Source: Nothopassalora personata (lineage: Eukaryota; Ascomycota; Dothideomycetes; Mycosphaerellales; Mycosphaerellaceae). Taken from it: DNA of 64,000 nucleotides. Where the stretch lies: NCBI GenBank assembly GCA_033816765.1, contig CM066292.1, forward strand, positions 1,240,001-1,304,000, written 5' to 3'. The position numbers and the translations under genes are program-made. The notes under the pieces are model-generated. The model was not told where the DNA came from. It worked only from the letters and a program-made list of their open reading frames with translations, and ran no database searches. How positions within the stretch are numbered: position 1 is the stretch's first letter; each line of letters starts with the position of its first letter. Shown here piece after piece: positions 22,439 to 33,344 of this stretch.

Positions 22439-25400
22439 CTTTAGAGGCTCTCTATATAATAACTATAAGCGTAACTAGTATTACTTATTACTTAGTAAGC
22501 TTACTAAGCAATATCTTAAGTAGATACGTAATACTATACTACCGTACTAATCTACCTTTAGAGCATTTACTAATAAACCCTCCGCTAAGGTAGAACTAGT
22601 AGAGCCTACTAAGTAAAAAGAGGATAGGTATAATACTTACTAAAAGGATAAGTATAACCGTAGTAATAGCCGCGGTAGAAAGGGTAAAAGATCCGATAAT
22701 AATAGTAAGGATAGACTAAATAGTAGTAGACTAACTAGCTACTAGAATAATATAGGTAAGCTAAAGGATAATTGCTATACTAGTATATTCTTATACGATA
22801 TAATTAATCTAAGTAAGTGTCTACTATAGAATTAGCGTACTAAGTAGTAGAAGAATTACTTTAAGAACTTTATTAACTACTACTTAGGTAATAATAGTAA
22901 ACGACTTCTTAGTATATTAAATCGTAATAGTCGTACTAATAAAGAACAAGACTAAGTAATTATAAATAGTAGAGGATCTACCTTATCCTTAAATACTAAA
23001 CGATTTACTAGTCTTATAGTCCTCCTAATCTTAATTAGTAACTTAGGCTTTAACTTTAGGGATTACTACGTATATAATAACTACTTAGTTACCTATGTAA
23101 TTAACTATTATAACTAGTAAGGTATAGAGTTTATTACTAAGTAACTTACTACCTTATAGTTCTAAGCAAGTATAACTACTTTTCTAATTGTAGCATTAGA
23201 GCGCGTTAATATAACTATATAGGGATATTTATTTACTCTATTAGATGTCGCTTACTACCCTAGATTTTATATGAATATTATCTTGTATACGTATATAGAA
23301 GTAGCTAGACTCTAGTAATATAGCTATATTAATAGTATATAGTAGAATAACTATAAGCTTATAGACCTATATTGTCCTACTAGTATAATCCCCTTCTTTA
23401 AGGTATTTATACTACCTTAATTACCTATAGTCTATTAATAGCTATTATCTAATAGGCTTATTATACCTAAGATAACCGAGGAGCACTACATAGTACACTT
23501 CATTAATACGGTTAGTAAGGGTAAAATTATTACTATTAAGCCTATTTAGCTAAGAATTAACCGTACTATTATAGTAGCTATAAATAGTACTAGGGGTACT
23601 ATAGGTATAGCTACATCTAGTAGGATCCCTACTAAATACCGTACGTTCTTAGGCTATGAATAGTATTAGATCTTTAGTTATATTAGCGCTAAGCAGATTA
23701 AGTAATTGTCGCTTAGAGTTAGGGAGGTAATTATTAATAATAATAGTTATAAGGCTCTACTTACTACGTACTATACGATATGTAGTTTAGCTAAAGCCTA
23801 TAAAATGAATACTAGGGTATAGCCTATTAGATTAACTATAAGCTATAGGTATATAGATCTAGACTTAGCTTAATTTAAGCCCGCTTATAATAGCGACCGC
23901 TAGCTAGTCCACTTCTATAATCTAGATATATATAGCTACTTCTAGTTCACTACTAAGAATAAGGACTAATAGTTAGTCCTATCTTACTTTAATAGCCTAT
24001 TAAGCTTTATTAACTTTATAGGGTGTAAGTTTATTTACTTCTATAGCGATAAAAAATTAGCTATTAGAACAACTTTTACTTAGTTATAAATAGTAATAAC
24101 ATTACTTAGCTACCTACTATACATTGTAGTCTATAGTATAACCTAATAGAAAGAGGTAGTGTCCTTAGTATTATAATAGTACGTATAATACGGATCTATA
24201 CTAATCTACCTAAGAAGTTATAGCTAGAGTATATAGTAGTAGTATACTATATTATCTAGAGATTACTAATCTAATTTAAGAAAGAAAAAACTTCCTTTAA
24301 ATTAGTAATATATCGTATACTAAACGTAAGGTATATAGTAGTATATAGATACTTAGCTTAAGTCTATATTTATAGACTAGATTAACTAAGTGAGACTAAG
24401 AAGCTTAAAGAGCGAGCTCTTATTAGATATCTAGTTGAATACGACTCTACTAATATTGAGCGTATATAGTATCTCTCTAAGGATAGGATTATAGAGGTAA
24501 AGAACGTACTCTTTAATAAGACTACGTTTAATAACCTATCTATACTAATAGTAGGGTATACTACGACTATAGAATAGATAGTAATAGTAGAACTAGCTAA
24601 AGAGCCTAAATAATACTACGACCTATATATAGCTTATTATCTTAAGTAAAACATAACATAGGCCGAGGGGATAGAAGAATTAGCTTACTAGTTATAATAG
24701 CCTTAGTAGCCTATATGCCTAAACTCTCGTAACTAGGTAGAAGAATAGGTATAGCCTACCTATCAAATTCTCGCTAATATGCCTATTAATAACTACTCCT
24801 TAGGTATTAGCTATACTAGCCTTAATATAGAGAGCTAGCTTAATTCAATTACTAACCTAAAGTTAATAGTAGTTTTGAGCTATCTAATTAGTTAATAATA
24901 AAAGCTACTATAACCTCTATAACTTTAAGGGGTTAGGTCGAATCTACTAAGGATCTATCGACTAATAAGAGCGTAAAGAACTCTAATAACAATGCGGTAT
25001 ATCCTTCTAAGTAGTAATATATCTATACACTATAGTAGTAGATAATAGATACTCTTATAGTGGAAGATTACAAATAGCTAAAGGATAATATAGAGTCCTA
25101 TCTATTTACCTTCGTACTACCGGACTTATTAAGTAATGTCTGTCTAGTAATCTTTCCCTTAGATCTATCTACCTTAGATCTACCTACTAATTTAGTAGTT
25201 ATAGAAAATAGTAAGAGGCTACGTACTACCTACTTCTACTATATCCTACATTACATTATAGTTACTAACGTTATTATTAGCTAGATAAACAATATTCATT
25301 AAGGACTTAATGGTAAAGTACTTACTACTACTACTTCTAAGTATTGAGATAACCTTCCTCCTAAACCTATAAACCTTTAAGCTACGCTTAAGTATCTATA

Positions 25401-26467
25401 TGCTTAATAATAGCGAGATGCTATAGCTAAGGGAATTTTATAAAGGACTCTCTACTAGTACATTTAAAAAGGTAACTAAGTAAGAGATAGAGAATAATTC
25501 TAAAAATAAGGACCTATAGCTACTTCTACCTCTAAACTAGGTCTATAAATATAAGCTAGATAAGTATAGTATACTAAAGAGCTATAAAGTACGGTTATAC
25601 GTAAGAGGTAATCTATAAGGCATCTATTTAGATATATACGCTTATATACAACTAGTAAGTATATTTCGCCTCTATTATACTATAGCTACTAGCTTTAATC
25701 TTAAAGCTAAGCAATTTAATATAGTAAATGCCTTCTTAAACTTAGATCTACTATATACTATATATCTTTAGCCGCCTACTAGTATTAACCGTAATAGATA
25801 TGCACTTAAACTAGTTAAGGCCGTATATAGATTAAAGGAGTCCCCTTTACTATAGTATAACTCTCTTACTAATACACTAGCCTCTCTAGGACTAGGTCCC
25901 CTCTTAGACTCTAAATGTATCTACTATAATAATAAGGTTATGTTCTTCTTCTACGTAGATAACCTAGTTATACTCTACTATCGTAAGTATAAGGCCTATA
26001 CTACTTATATTAAAGAAAGGCTACTTACTATATATAAGATATACGAGCTCGGTAAGCTATCTAAGTTTCTAGGTATTAAGGTAATACGAGATAGGTAAAA
26101 GAGACTATTATAGTTATCTTAAGAGGACTACATTAAGAAGTTAGCTACTAAATTTAGTATATCTACTAAAGTACGTAAGATAATAGTACTAGTAGATTAA
26201 TATGTAGATTAGTAGGTACTAGAGAGTTACGTACTAATAGTAATATTTATATATATATATACTAATCGCGCATTAGATCCCTTAACTTTACGGCTATATA
26301 TACTCGTTCTAATATTCCCTTTACGTTATTCTATACTCTCGTAGTACCTAACTAAGCTAATAGATATATATTAAAAGCTTGCTAATTAGTACCTACGCTA
26401 CCTTCTAGAAACTAAGAATCTATACCTTATATATAGCGCTAGTAAGTACATTACTAGCCTATATAGT
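22439..26467 (+). pseudogene. Copia-E gag-pol main part: gag end, protease, integrase, RT
   Basis: It resumes directly after Gypsy-A1. A protease-like block with HVCN-type context appears near 23000-23100 (LGFNFRDYYVYNNYLVTYV). Integrase follows at about 23400-24100 (RTFLGYE near 23645, FYSDKKLAI near 24040 for the second catalytic Asp). RT occupies about 25560-26300, with AIQYSKCLLKL at the DVxTAFL position and FFFYVDNLVILYY near 25948, equivalent to the FVDDL catalytic motif. It stops at the TRIM insertion. Two or more frames are needed because of small indels, and RIP stops are dense. Confidence 0.8.
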
Positions 26468-26605
26468 TATAAGGGAATCACGTAACGGGCTTAAGTTACG
26501 TTAGTGAAGGGATATATACCCGTACTGTCCTCGGTTACCGACTACGGACACTGTATCTTTTAGTCGGGTTAGGTAGGGTATAAAGCACGGGACATCGCTC
26601 TTATA
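26468..26605 (+). repeat. TRIM left LTR
   Basis: 138 bp, starting tataagggaatcacg and ending gctcttata (RIP forms of tgtaagg and ...taca). It lacks about 4-5 bp (near cgtaacatta) present in the right copy. Confidence 0.88.
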
Positions 26606-26917
26606 AGAGTGTCCGCGGTTACCGGTTTGCCCGAGGTTTAGGTTTCGAGTCTTAGCCGCGCAAATTTAATCCTTAGCGGGAAGATAGATTCCTGTTTCTC
26701 TCGCTAGCGAGCTAAGAGACTAGTCGTATAGGGACTACGTGTCGTAATAGGACTATCGGTCGTATTGCGACGTAGGCCGCAATTACGATACGTAGGCGTT
26801 TCATACGCGCGTACAACTAGTGGTTTTGGGTTTAACATTACTTAGTAATTAATAACGAGAGTCGTTTAGCCTTACACGTTACGCCCCGAGAACGGTACGT
26901 CCGGGAGGGGGTATAAT

Positions 26918-27060
26918 TGTAAGGGGATTACGTAACGGGCTTAAGTTACGTAACATTAGTAGAGGGATATGTACCCGTACTATCCTTAGTTACCGACCGC
27001 GGACACTATACCTTTTAATTAGGTTAGGTAGGGTGTAAAGTACGGGACATCGCTCTTACA
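26918..27060 (+). repeat. TRIM right LTR
   Basis: 143 bp, tgtaaggggattacg ... cgctcttaca, keeping the canonical TG...CA ends. Followed by atagt. Confidence 0.9.
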
Positions 27061-27065
27061 ATAGT

Positions 27066-27800
27066 TAACCTAAGTACCTTAGTTAATACTATAAATTTTT
27101 TAGAGCCTTAGATACGTCCTATAGGATAAGTATAGATATACTCTTTAGTCAACCGATAGACTATAAATTAACTAAGTAAGTTATAGCAATAAGGTCCTTA
27201 ACTAAAGTAGAGCTACTAGAACTCTTATAAGCGGTATCTAAAATTATATAATAGGATAGGATCTTCGCTACGATACACCTTTATTTAACTAGCGTACCTA
27301 TCTATATTATAATTATATATAGACTATTAGACTTATTCACTAATACGGCTAGAAGCTTAATACTAAGCTCCGCTATATTAATATCTACTACTACTAGCTC
27401 CGCTAAGGGACTAACGAGGAGATATTAACATCCGGTATCTTACTTCTAATAATATAACTATAGATAGACTTACTAAGCTACTTATATCTTAGAAGTATAA
27501 ACGCTTTTTATACTTACTAAATATAGTTAAAGAGGGTATAGATCCTCGTACCTTACTATAGCTATCTACTAATAAGGCATATACTAGTACTATCTATACT
27601 ACCTATAGTAATAGTATAATAGATGTCTAAGGACTACTATAATAGCGGCGCGTTATACTAACGCTAACGTAGTAATCTACTATATAGACGTATATAAAAG
27701 TACTAGTAGCTACTAATACTAAAGTATAGTCTTTATTCTTTACGTACTACATAAGATTATGTAACTATTCATTTACCGGTCCTAGACCGCTAAATTAAAC
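27066..27800 (+). pseudogene. Copia-E RNase H and pol C-terminus
   Basis: It continues the Copia pol frame after the TRIM. The end of RNase H is recognisable from GDINIRYLTSNNITIDRLTK near 27420, which corresponds to the usual DIRYVPSxxMxADxLTK motif of Copia. About 250 further bp follow with RIP stops. RNase H removes the RNA template during cDNA synthesis. The end of the gene is not defined. Confidence 0.7.
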
Positions 27801-27925
27801 ATTAGTAGTAGGGCTGTATATATATATATATGTATATAAAGAGACCTTCTTTTTTACTATATGGAATTACACGATTATATATAAATTAGCTTATTTACCT
27901 ATAAGCTATAAGAGCTAAGGGAGTA

Positions 27926-28175
27926 TGTTATAATCTAGTATAATTAGGCTTTTAACTAGGCTTAGAGCTTAAGATCCATTTACTACTAAGTAGTTACGTA
28001 ACTAGATTAGTTATTCACTTATACTTATTCTTTCTAAGTACATATAGTCTTAGATAGATATATATAATATATAGTCTACTTTAAACTAGTTCTTTAACTG
28101 ACTAATATATAAGCCTAAGTAAGTAAATGGTTTAACTTAATTATTAGCTTATTAATTAATACCTATAACGCAATA
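27926..28175 (+). repeat. Copia-E 3' LTR (about 250 bp)
   Basis: It starts tgttataatctagtataatt after a purine tract (agagctaagggagta) and ends ...ataacgcaata. The next five bases, gataa, are the target duplication, after which Gypsy-A2 resumes. Confidence 0.75.
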
Positions 28176-28180
28176 GATAA

Positions 28181-28685
28181 TAATTGACTCTATATAGATG
28201 TAGTTAATTCGAGAATAGCTAGAATTAAAGATATTTAAGGACGTATAATTATTCGTTAGACTAGCTACCTATAATTCGAAATTTATTAAGGACTATATAA
28301 AGGTAGTAGTACTAATAACGATACTTATAAGAAAAGACGTTAACTAGAAATAGGGAAAGAAATAAACTAAAGCGTTTAATTAACTTAAGAAATAGTACGC
28401 TATACCCTCTATACTTTAACTATTTAATAGTAGTAAGGAAGTCTATATTAAGACTAACGTGTCTAATATAGTAATAGGCGTATATCTAATGTACACATAA
28501 ATAGAGAACAATACCTAGTAGTCTATTACTTCCGAAAATAACTATAGCGGAATAGAACTACGATATCTATAATTAAAAGCTTCTAGCTATTATTACTACT
28601 ATATAATATTAGAGAGTATATATCGAGGGCCTAATAAGATTAAGGATTCTTTCTAGGTATAAGGACTATAATACCTACCTCTACC
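28181..28685 (+). pseudogene. Gypsy-A2 pol piece 3: end of RT and start of RNase H
   Basis: It aligns with A1 19310-19795, including the RT thumb region (FKDVQLFVRLATYNSKFIKD) and the RNase H start (INTFYIVIGAYL-like). It ends abruptly at about 28685, where Gypsy-B2 sequence starts inside its own gag leader. The missing B2 5' LTR and missing ~290 bp of A2 suggest one deletion across the junction. Confidence 0.75.
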
Positions 28686-28689
28686 TTAG

Positions 28690-29584
28690 TAGCTACTAAT
28701 AATAATATTATAGTACGAGGCGCGGCCGTAGCGTATATAATTCGACTGCGTTTAAAAGAGCCGACGCCTTTTAGAGAAGACATAATAAAGAAGGTAAGGG
28801 TATTTCTCAGGGAGCTCTTACTTATCTTTACCCTCTTAGGTACTATATATACAATAGACGAGTTAAAGGACCTATATAGGGTTATATACCTTAGCGGAGA
28901 GGTAAGTAAGCGATAGTACGTAAACTATAGCGTCTTTAACCTTATAGGGTGTATATACTAGGACTTTAAGGAGTTCTATCGAAGCGTATATAGCAATCCT
29001 ATAAACCGCGTACTTAAAGTTATATTCGAGTACGAGGTAGTAAAATAGAAGGATAGCTAGATAGTACGCTAATTTACGACTAAGCTAGATATTATAGAGG
29101 ACTAGTTAGGTAATTACTTAGAAGCGTAGCGTATACGGTACCTATTAGTAAAGCTTACGCCTCGCTTATAGTCCGCTATCGTTAGCTACTATAATGTCCC
29201 TATAACTAGAGAGGAGCTAGTAGTCCTAGCCTTACGTATTTAAAGTACTAAGCGCTAAGGTAGTAGCGGAGGGTACGACCGTAGGTAGTATATTTATCGT
29301 AAGCGCGAAGCTAAGGGCGGATATAAGCGGGTTAATTACCTAAAGTAATAGAAGTGAAGTTAAGTACCGGGCGCCTCGGGTACGAGTTAGTAGCGAGACG
29401 CCGGTACCATATCTATAACTAGCTAGAAGTCGAGAGTAGAATACTACGGCTACGGTAAGAAGGGTTATACTAGGACGGAGTACTAAAGTAGACACTTATA
29501 GAGGGACCGTAACGCGTAAGCGGTTCGTAGGTTAGAGACTATAGAGGCTTTAACTAAGAAGAGTAAATAGGAAAAAGGTAGAGG
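28690..29584 (+). pseudogene. Gypsy-B2 gag
   Basis: It aligns with B1 gag from 47985. The frame has the motifs EPTPFREDI, FLRELLLIFTLLGTIYTIDE and, at the end, a CCHC zinc knuckle (YYGYGKKGYTRTEY, Cys and His replaced by Tyr) near 29440-29480. The Gypsy-D insertion site actag is at 29585-29589, after which B2 continues at 42303. RIP stops are common. Confidence 0.75.
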
Positions 29585-29589
29585 ACTAG

Positions 29590-29984
29590 TATTGACGACT
29601 GATTAGTTGTGTTGACCTTAGGTTTAGTTATGTCGACCTTAGGTTTAGAGGGAGGGTCCCTTAGGTCCAACTTACCCCAATTTTAGCTAGGTTTAATTGG
29701 ACATTTAGGTAAGCTAGCGGGACCTGGTATAGCTGTTAAGATATATATACTACGCAGTTAAGCATTGTAAGCGTAGCATTAAGGCATCAATTCAATTCAT
29801 ACCTCTCGAGTAGAGGGTATAGGGGTTTAGGTCCGCCAATCCTCTTGTTTTATCTAGCTACTACGCTGCTCGTCACGTGATCTGATTTCACGGTCCCGGG
29901 ACCGGCAAATACCTCTGCTTACATAAGCGCCGCTCCACACCACCATAACTCGGACAGGCCTACATAGGGTAGTTAGTAGACATT
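29590..29984 (+). repeat. Gypsy-D 5' LTR (395 bp)
   Basis: It starts tattgacgactgatta and ends gttagtagacatt. The actag duplication fixes these ends, which are not the usual TG...CA, although RIP may have altered the TG. It contains an imperfect copy of the palindrome found twice in the interior (29885-29910). Confidence 0.85.
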
Positions 29985-30049
29985 ATTTTAGTAGTTAATG
30001 AGGGGGAGGTATTAAGTGTACACCCGGTGGCGTATTAGCATCTAGTTTG

Positions 30050-30215
30050 TAAGGTCAAAATCACGGTTTAAGGTCTAAGGTTCACGGTTAAGGTTATTAC
30101 GGTTTAAGGTCTAAGGTTCACGGTTAAGGTTATTACTTAAGGTTAAGGTTCAAGGTTCAAGGTTCACGGTTAAGGTCGACTAAGGTCGAAAACACTTAAG
30201 GTCCAAGGTATTTAG
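30050..30215. repeat. Degenerate tandem repeat in the Gypsy-D leader
   Basis: Repeated blocks of the form aaggttcacggttaaggt, with shorter ttaaggtt and caaggtt units, form an irregular array. It lies between the 5' LTR and gag, the position of the packaging signal in LTR retroelements. Confidence 0.75.
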
Positions 30216-30373
30216 CAACAATTACGGTTATAAGGTCCTATTAAGTAACAACTAGTATTAGCACATTCTAAAGTAAGCGCTACGTAACAATAGATACGGC
30301 TGCATTACTAGAAAAACTTAGCACCTTTGCCGACATAGGTAGAGGCTACGAACAGCCTATAAACCCCACGAAA

Positions 30374-33263
30374 ATGGAAGGGGTCTATAGGGATTCTGTC
30401 CCTTACGAGGGGATAGAGGAATCGGAGGAAGGGGAAACACCTAAATCTAGTAAAGAAGGGAGAAGCGGAACTAGCGCCGCTAAATTAGGTATAGGTGTAG
30501 GAATAAACAGCACAATTGGAATAGATACTATAACTGCCCTCTTTAGACGATTAGCAGTAGTAATAGAAAACGCTAGCCCTCGCTTTCCACCTCTAGGAGG
30601 TGCTGAGAATCCGTTCTTTAATGGCACCAATGCTACTAAGTTCTAGGAGCGGTTTAGCGACCTAATAGACTAGTATCCGCCTCGGGTATCTATTAAGAAG
30701 GATGATTTCTAGGGTAGGTTTAAGCGCAATTACGAAACTACTATCCGGCGCGTAGTTATGAGGCTACCTAGGTAGCTTACTAATAAGGCACGTTTTAGGA
30801 GGGCGTTCTTGTTAGAGTTCTTAAGGTTTAACGCTTACTTAATGTTAGGGAGTCGGGAATATCTTAAGGAGATTGTTAGGGCGCAGTAAGGTAAGAGGCC
30901 TAAAGAACAAGATGTGAAGGAATTCATCCGCCTATTTGTATCCTTAAGTGACCTAATTGAACCTAAGGATTTGGATAACAGCTCCCGGAGTCGCCTTCTC
31001 CTTTAGGGATTACTAGAGGCGGTCGCGAAAGCGGTCTATAAGGCTTACGGGCTTTACCTAAAGTGACCTAAGAAGTTTAGGGACTTTTAGAGGATTCTCG
31101 ATAAAGCTGCTAGCATCGTAGATAGTAAGGAGGGATAGAAAGCTATGTATATAGATTTCCCTCTTACTTTACCTTAGCTACACCGCTTAGTCGTGAAGTC
31201 ACCGCTTAGTCGTGAAGTAAATGCCGCGCCTTAAGCCTAAGATTAATACGCTTAAGAAGGCTACCTCTAGAACTGTTATTAATGATAACCTAATTTAGAA
31301 GGTAGCTAAGATAAGCATACGTGCATACTAGCGCGGTCGCGTCGCGGACGCGGGTGCCTTCTACCCGAGCGAGAATTAACGCTCTATATAACCGGAGAGG
31401 CACGACCTAGACGCTAAACTGTAGGTTTACGTAATGTAGCGTCCCCTATCGTAGAATCGCGAACAGTCTAAAGCGATAGATAGCTATTACTACAACTGTA
31501 GCAGTTCGAAGTACTAGGCTAGTAATTATAGGGCGATAAGGTCCTTAATATCCCGGGGCTACGTACACCTCGCCCCAAACAACTAGTAGTATCTAGGGAA
31601 AGAAGGCGATCCGCGTCCTACTAAGTTCAACTTTCGGAGGGACTATAGTAAACCGAAACTGCTCTACATGCTCCCTCTACTCAAAGAACATTATAGGCCG
31701 ATCGAGTTTAATAACTAGTATGAGATTTCTACACTACGTAAGTAATAGATAGGTAGGGACTACACTAGGGTAATAAAGGTCACGCCTCCTAATTATTCTA
31801 AGCCCCCTCCTAACTTTAGGCATTTAATAGAGTATAGCCCTTAGGACGCACGGTCTAGCTAAATAGAGAAGGCTACTAGTACATATTAGGTCTTATTCGG
31901 AGAAAGTAAAGTAGAGTAGGCGGTCGACTTAGGCGAGCTTAACGAGGTATCTACCTATCCTATATAGTCTAACAAAGTGAAAGGGAAGGTACCCGTAGGC
32001 ATTCTAAAGAATCCGCACCCGGGGACCCGGTCCTTAGCCTAGGATCTACGAGCCCGAGCTAAGGCTACTAAGAAAGTTCGCCTACAATTAGAACAGGAGA
32101 TCCGGTAAGCTAAGATTAACTAGTAGGAGGTTAAAATAATTAACGAAGTTAGTGCTTAAATAAGCGAAACTCAATTATTAGCTAAATCCGGGGTAACCCT
32201 AGGAAGGGGAAATAATGCCTAAGTAAATAGATTAGGGAACGATGCTAATAAAGGACTACCTAAGGATATGTCTATTAGTCCCGTAAACGCCCCCTTCGCA
32301 TAAAGGAAGCGTATGTAGAATGCTAAGACTATAAGGATTAATAACTACGTCCGACAATATAGTTTAGCTAGTAATAGCCCGGTTATAAAGGAAGAGGGTA
32401 TTATCTACTAGATTAATTAGATCCTCTAGACAACGTTTCCTAATGTAAACGCCTAAGATTAGTTTCGATATAGTCGCTAGTTCGAGGCTGCCCTCTTCGG
32501 TCGCGTTACTAACATCCCCGCTCTTTAGGAGAAGCTCGCTATAGTGCGACGCCTTATAGGAAAGGACCCTAAGGTTCGCACTAGATAAGTGGTTACCTGT
32601 GAAGATAAACCTAAGTATAATGAGGAGGTCTTCCGCGAAGATAGTTAGGCCTAGTATGTCGGAGTGTATTTAACCATGCTTTACTCTAAAGGAGCGGTCC
32701 CTACTGCTAAGCTCTATAAGGACGTTAAGAAAATCGGGCTCTCTAGTGTCCTTAACAACTTTACTATAGTCCCTAGTCCTTAGGTAGTAGCGGAGTTCGG
32801 GATAAACAAGAACTAGATTAGGTACCTAATTAATAAGGGTTCCGAGGTAAATATCATCGGCTAGAGAAACGCTTATAGATTTAGGTTACTAGTAATGTCG
32901 AGTGCTTAGCTTACCTTTCGAGGTACTAGAGGGCGGGCCCAGTTTAAAGGTATTGTAGGCAATTTAGATGTTTAGGTATTTAGGGTTTACTACTAAATAG
33001 ACATATTTATCTCCTCGGATCTAAACTTACTAACAATCCTAGGACGTCCGTAGGCCCGTAAGGTGCGACTTACTACCCGTAACTGCGATAATAGTTTATA
33101 GGAGGGGACTATTACTAGCCGTAAAGGTGAAAGTGTTATGTTTACTACCCTAGTTAGCTCGGACAGGTACAAGACCCTTTAAGAACTGTTAAAAGCGTCG
33201 GGAAATGGAAGGGTAGGTTAAGTTACGGCGCTTAACCTACCGACTTACTAAAGCCGGATTTGA
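30374..33263 (+). pseudogene. Gypsy-D gag-protease, RIP stops plus a frameshift duplication
   Basis: An ATG at 30374 opens a frame whose first 90 codons are intact (MEGVYRDSVPYEGIEESEEG). Reading on, NPFFNGTNATKF, DVKEFIRLFVSLSDLIEP and KAMYIDFPLT suggest a capsid region. A perfect 19-bp duplication at 31181-31218 shifts the frame. After it the frame gives YYNCSSSKYQASNYR (a CxxCxxxxHxxxxC knuckle with RIP changes, near 31490) and a retropepsin-like LINKGSEVNIIG (near 32825, from LIDTGSEVNII). A TGA at 33261 ends it, and TGA is not the usual RIP stop. Gag builds the particle and the protease matures it. Confidence 0.8.
31181..31218. repeat. 19-bp perfect tandem duplication in Gypsy-D gag
   Basis: The unit caccgcttagtcgtgaagt is present twice back to back. 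Removing one copy joins the upstream and downstream frames (VVK then the RIP stop TAA then MPRLKPK). It is a +1 shift that RIP cannot produce. Confidence 0.9.
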
Positions 33264-33311
33264 TAAAATCGGTGAGGTTCTCGCACTATCTCGGAGAAAC
33301 CTCGGACTTTA

Positions 33312-33337
33312 ATTTACCGGTCCCGGGACCGGTAAAT
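33312..33337. repeat. Perfect 26-bp palindrome between Gypsy-D gag-protease and pol
   Basis: It is centred on ggtcccgggacc with arms atttacc/ggtaaat and sits about 50 bp after the gag-protease stop. An identical copy is at 37163-37188. Imperfect copies lie in both LTRs (29885-29910 and 42198-42223). Confidence 0.9.
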
Positions 33338-33344
33338 AGCTATA

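Larger units (their letters stand above)
26468..27060 (+). mobile_element. TRIM: 593-bp miniature LTR retrotransposon
   Basis: Direct terminal repeats of 138 bp (26468-26605) and 143 bp (26918-27060) flank only 312 bp of interior with no coding capacity. Ends read tgtaaggg ... gctcttaca. A perfect 5-bp target duplication atagt lies at 26463-26467 and 27061-27065. A purine tract (ccgggaggggg) sits just before the right repeat. It interrupts the Copia-E RNase H region. A non-autonomous element needs proteins from an LTR retrotransposon. No element in this window shares its LTR, although Gypsy-B LTRs also begin tgtaaggg. Confidence 0.9.
13468..28175 (+). mobile_element. Copia-E, Ty1/Copia retrotransposon with nested insertions
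   Basis: It is inserted in the RT of Gypsy-A2. Both ends start tgttataatctagt at 13468 and 27926, and the right end is flanked by gataa, where the undisturbed A1 site reads gggataacaatt. The interior reads gag, then protease, integrase, RT and RNase H, the Copia order, on the plus strand. It is interrupted by SLE copy 3 (13881-14741), complete Gypsy-A1 (15171-22433) and a TRIM (26468-27060). After removing these, about 6.0 kb of Copia remains. RIP stops are abundant. Confidence 0.8.

Noticed and set aside
26640..26670. tRNA B-box-like ggtttcgagtcttag in the TRIM interior
   Set aside because: No A box, acceptor pairing or terminator at tRNA spacing. Chance match in a short LTR element.
30050..30215. 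Telomere-like repeats (ttaaggtt, ttaaggtc)
   Set aside because: The array is irregular, lies inside the leader of Gypsy-D and is not TTAGGG. It is an internal element repeat, not a telomere relic.
30403..30630. 75-codon minus-strand ORF opposite the start of Gypsy-D gag
   Set aside because: Shadow of the gag N-terminus. The plus-strand frame continues into recognisable gag-like sequence, while the minus-strand one does not.
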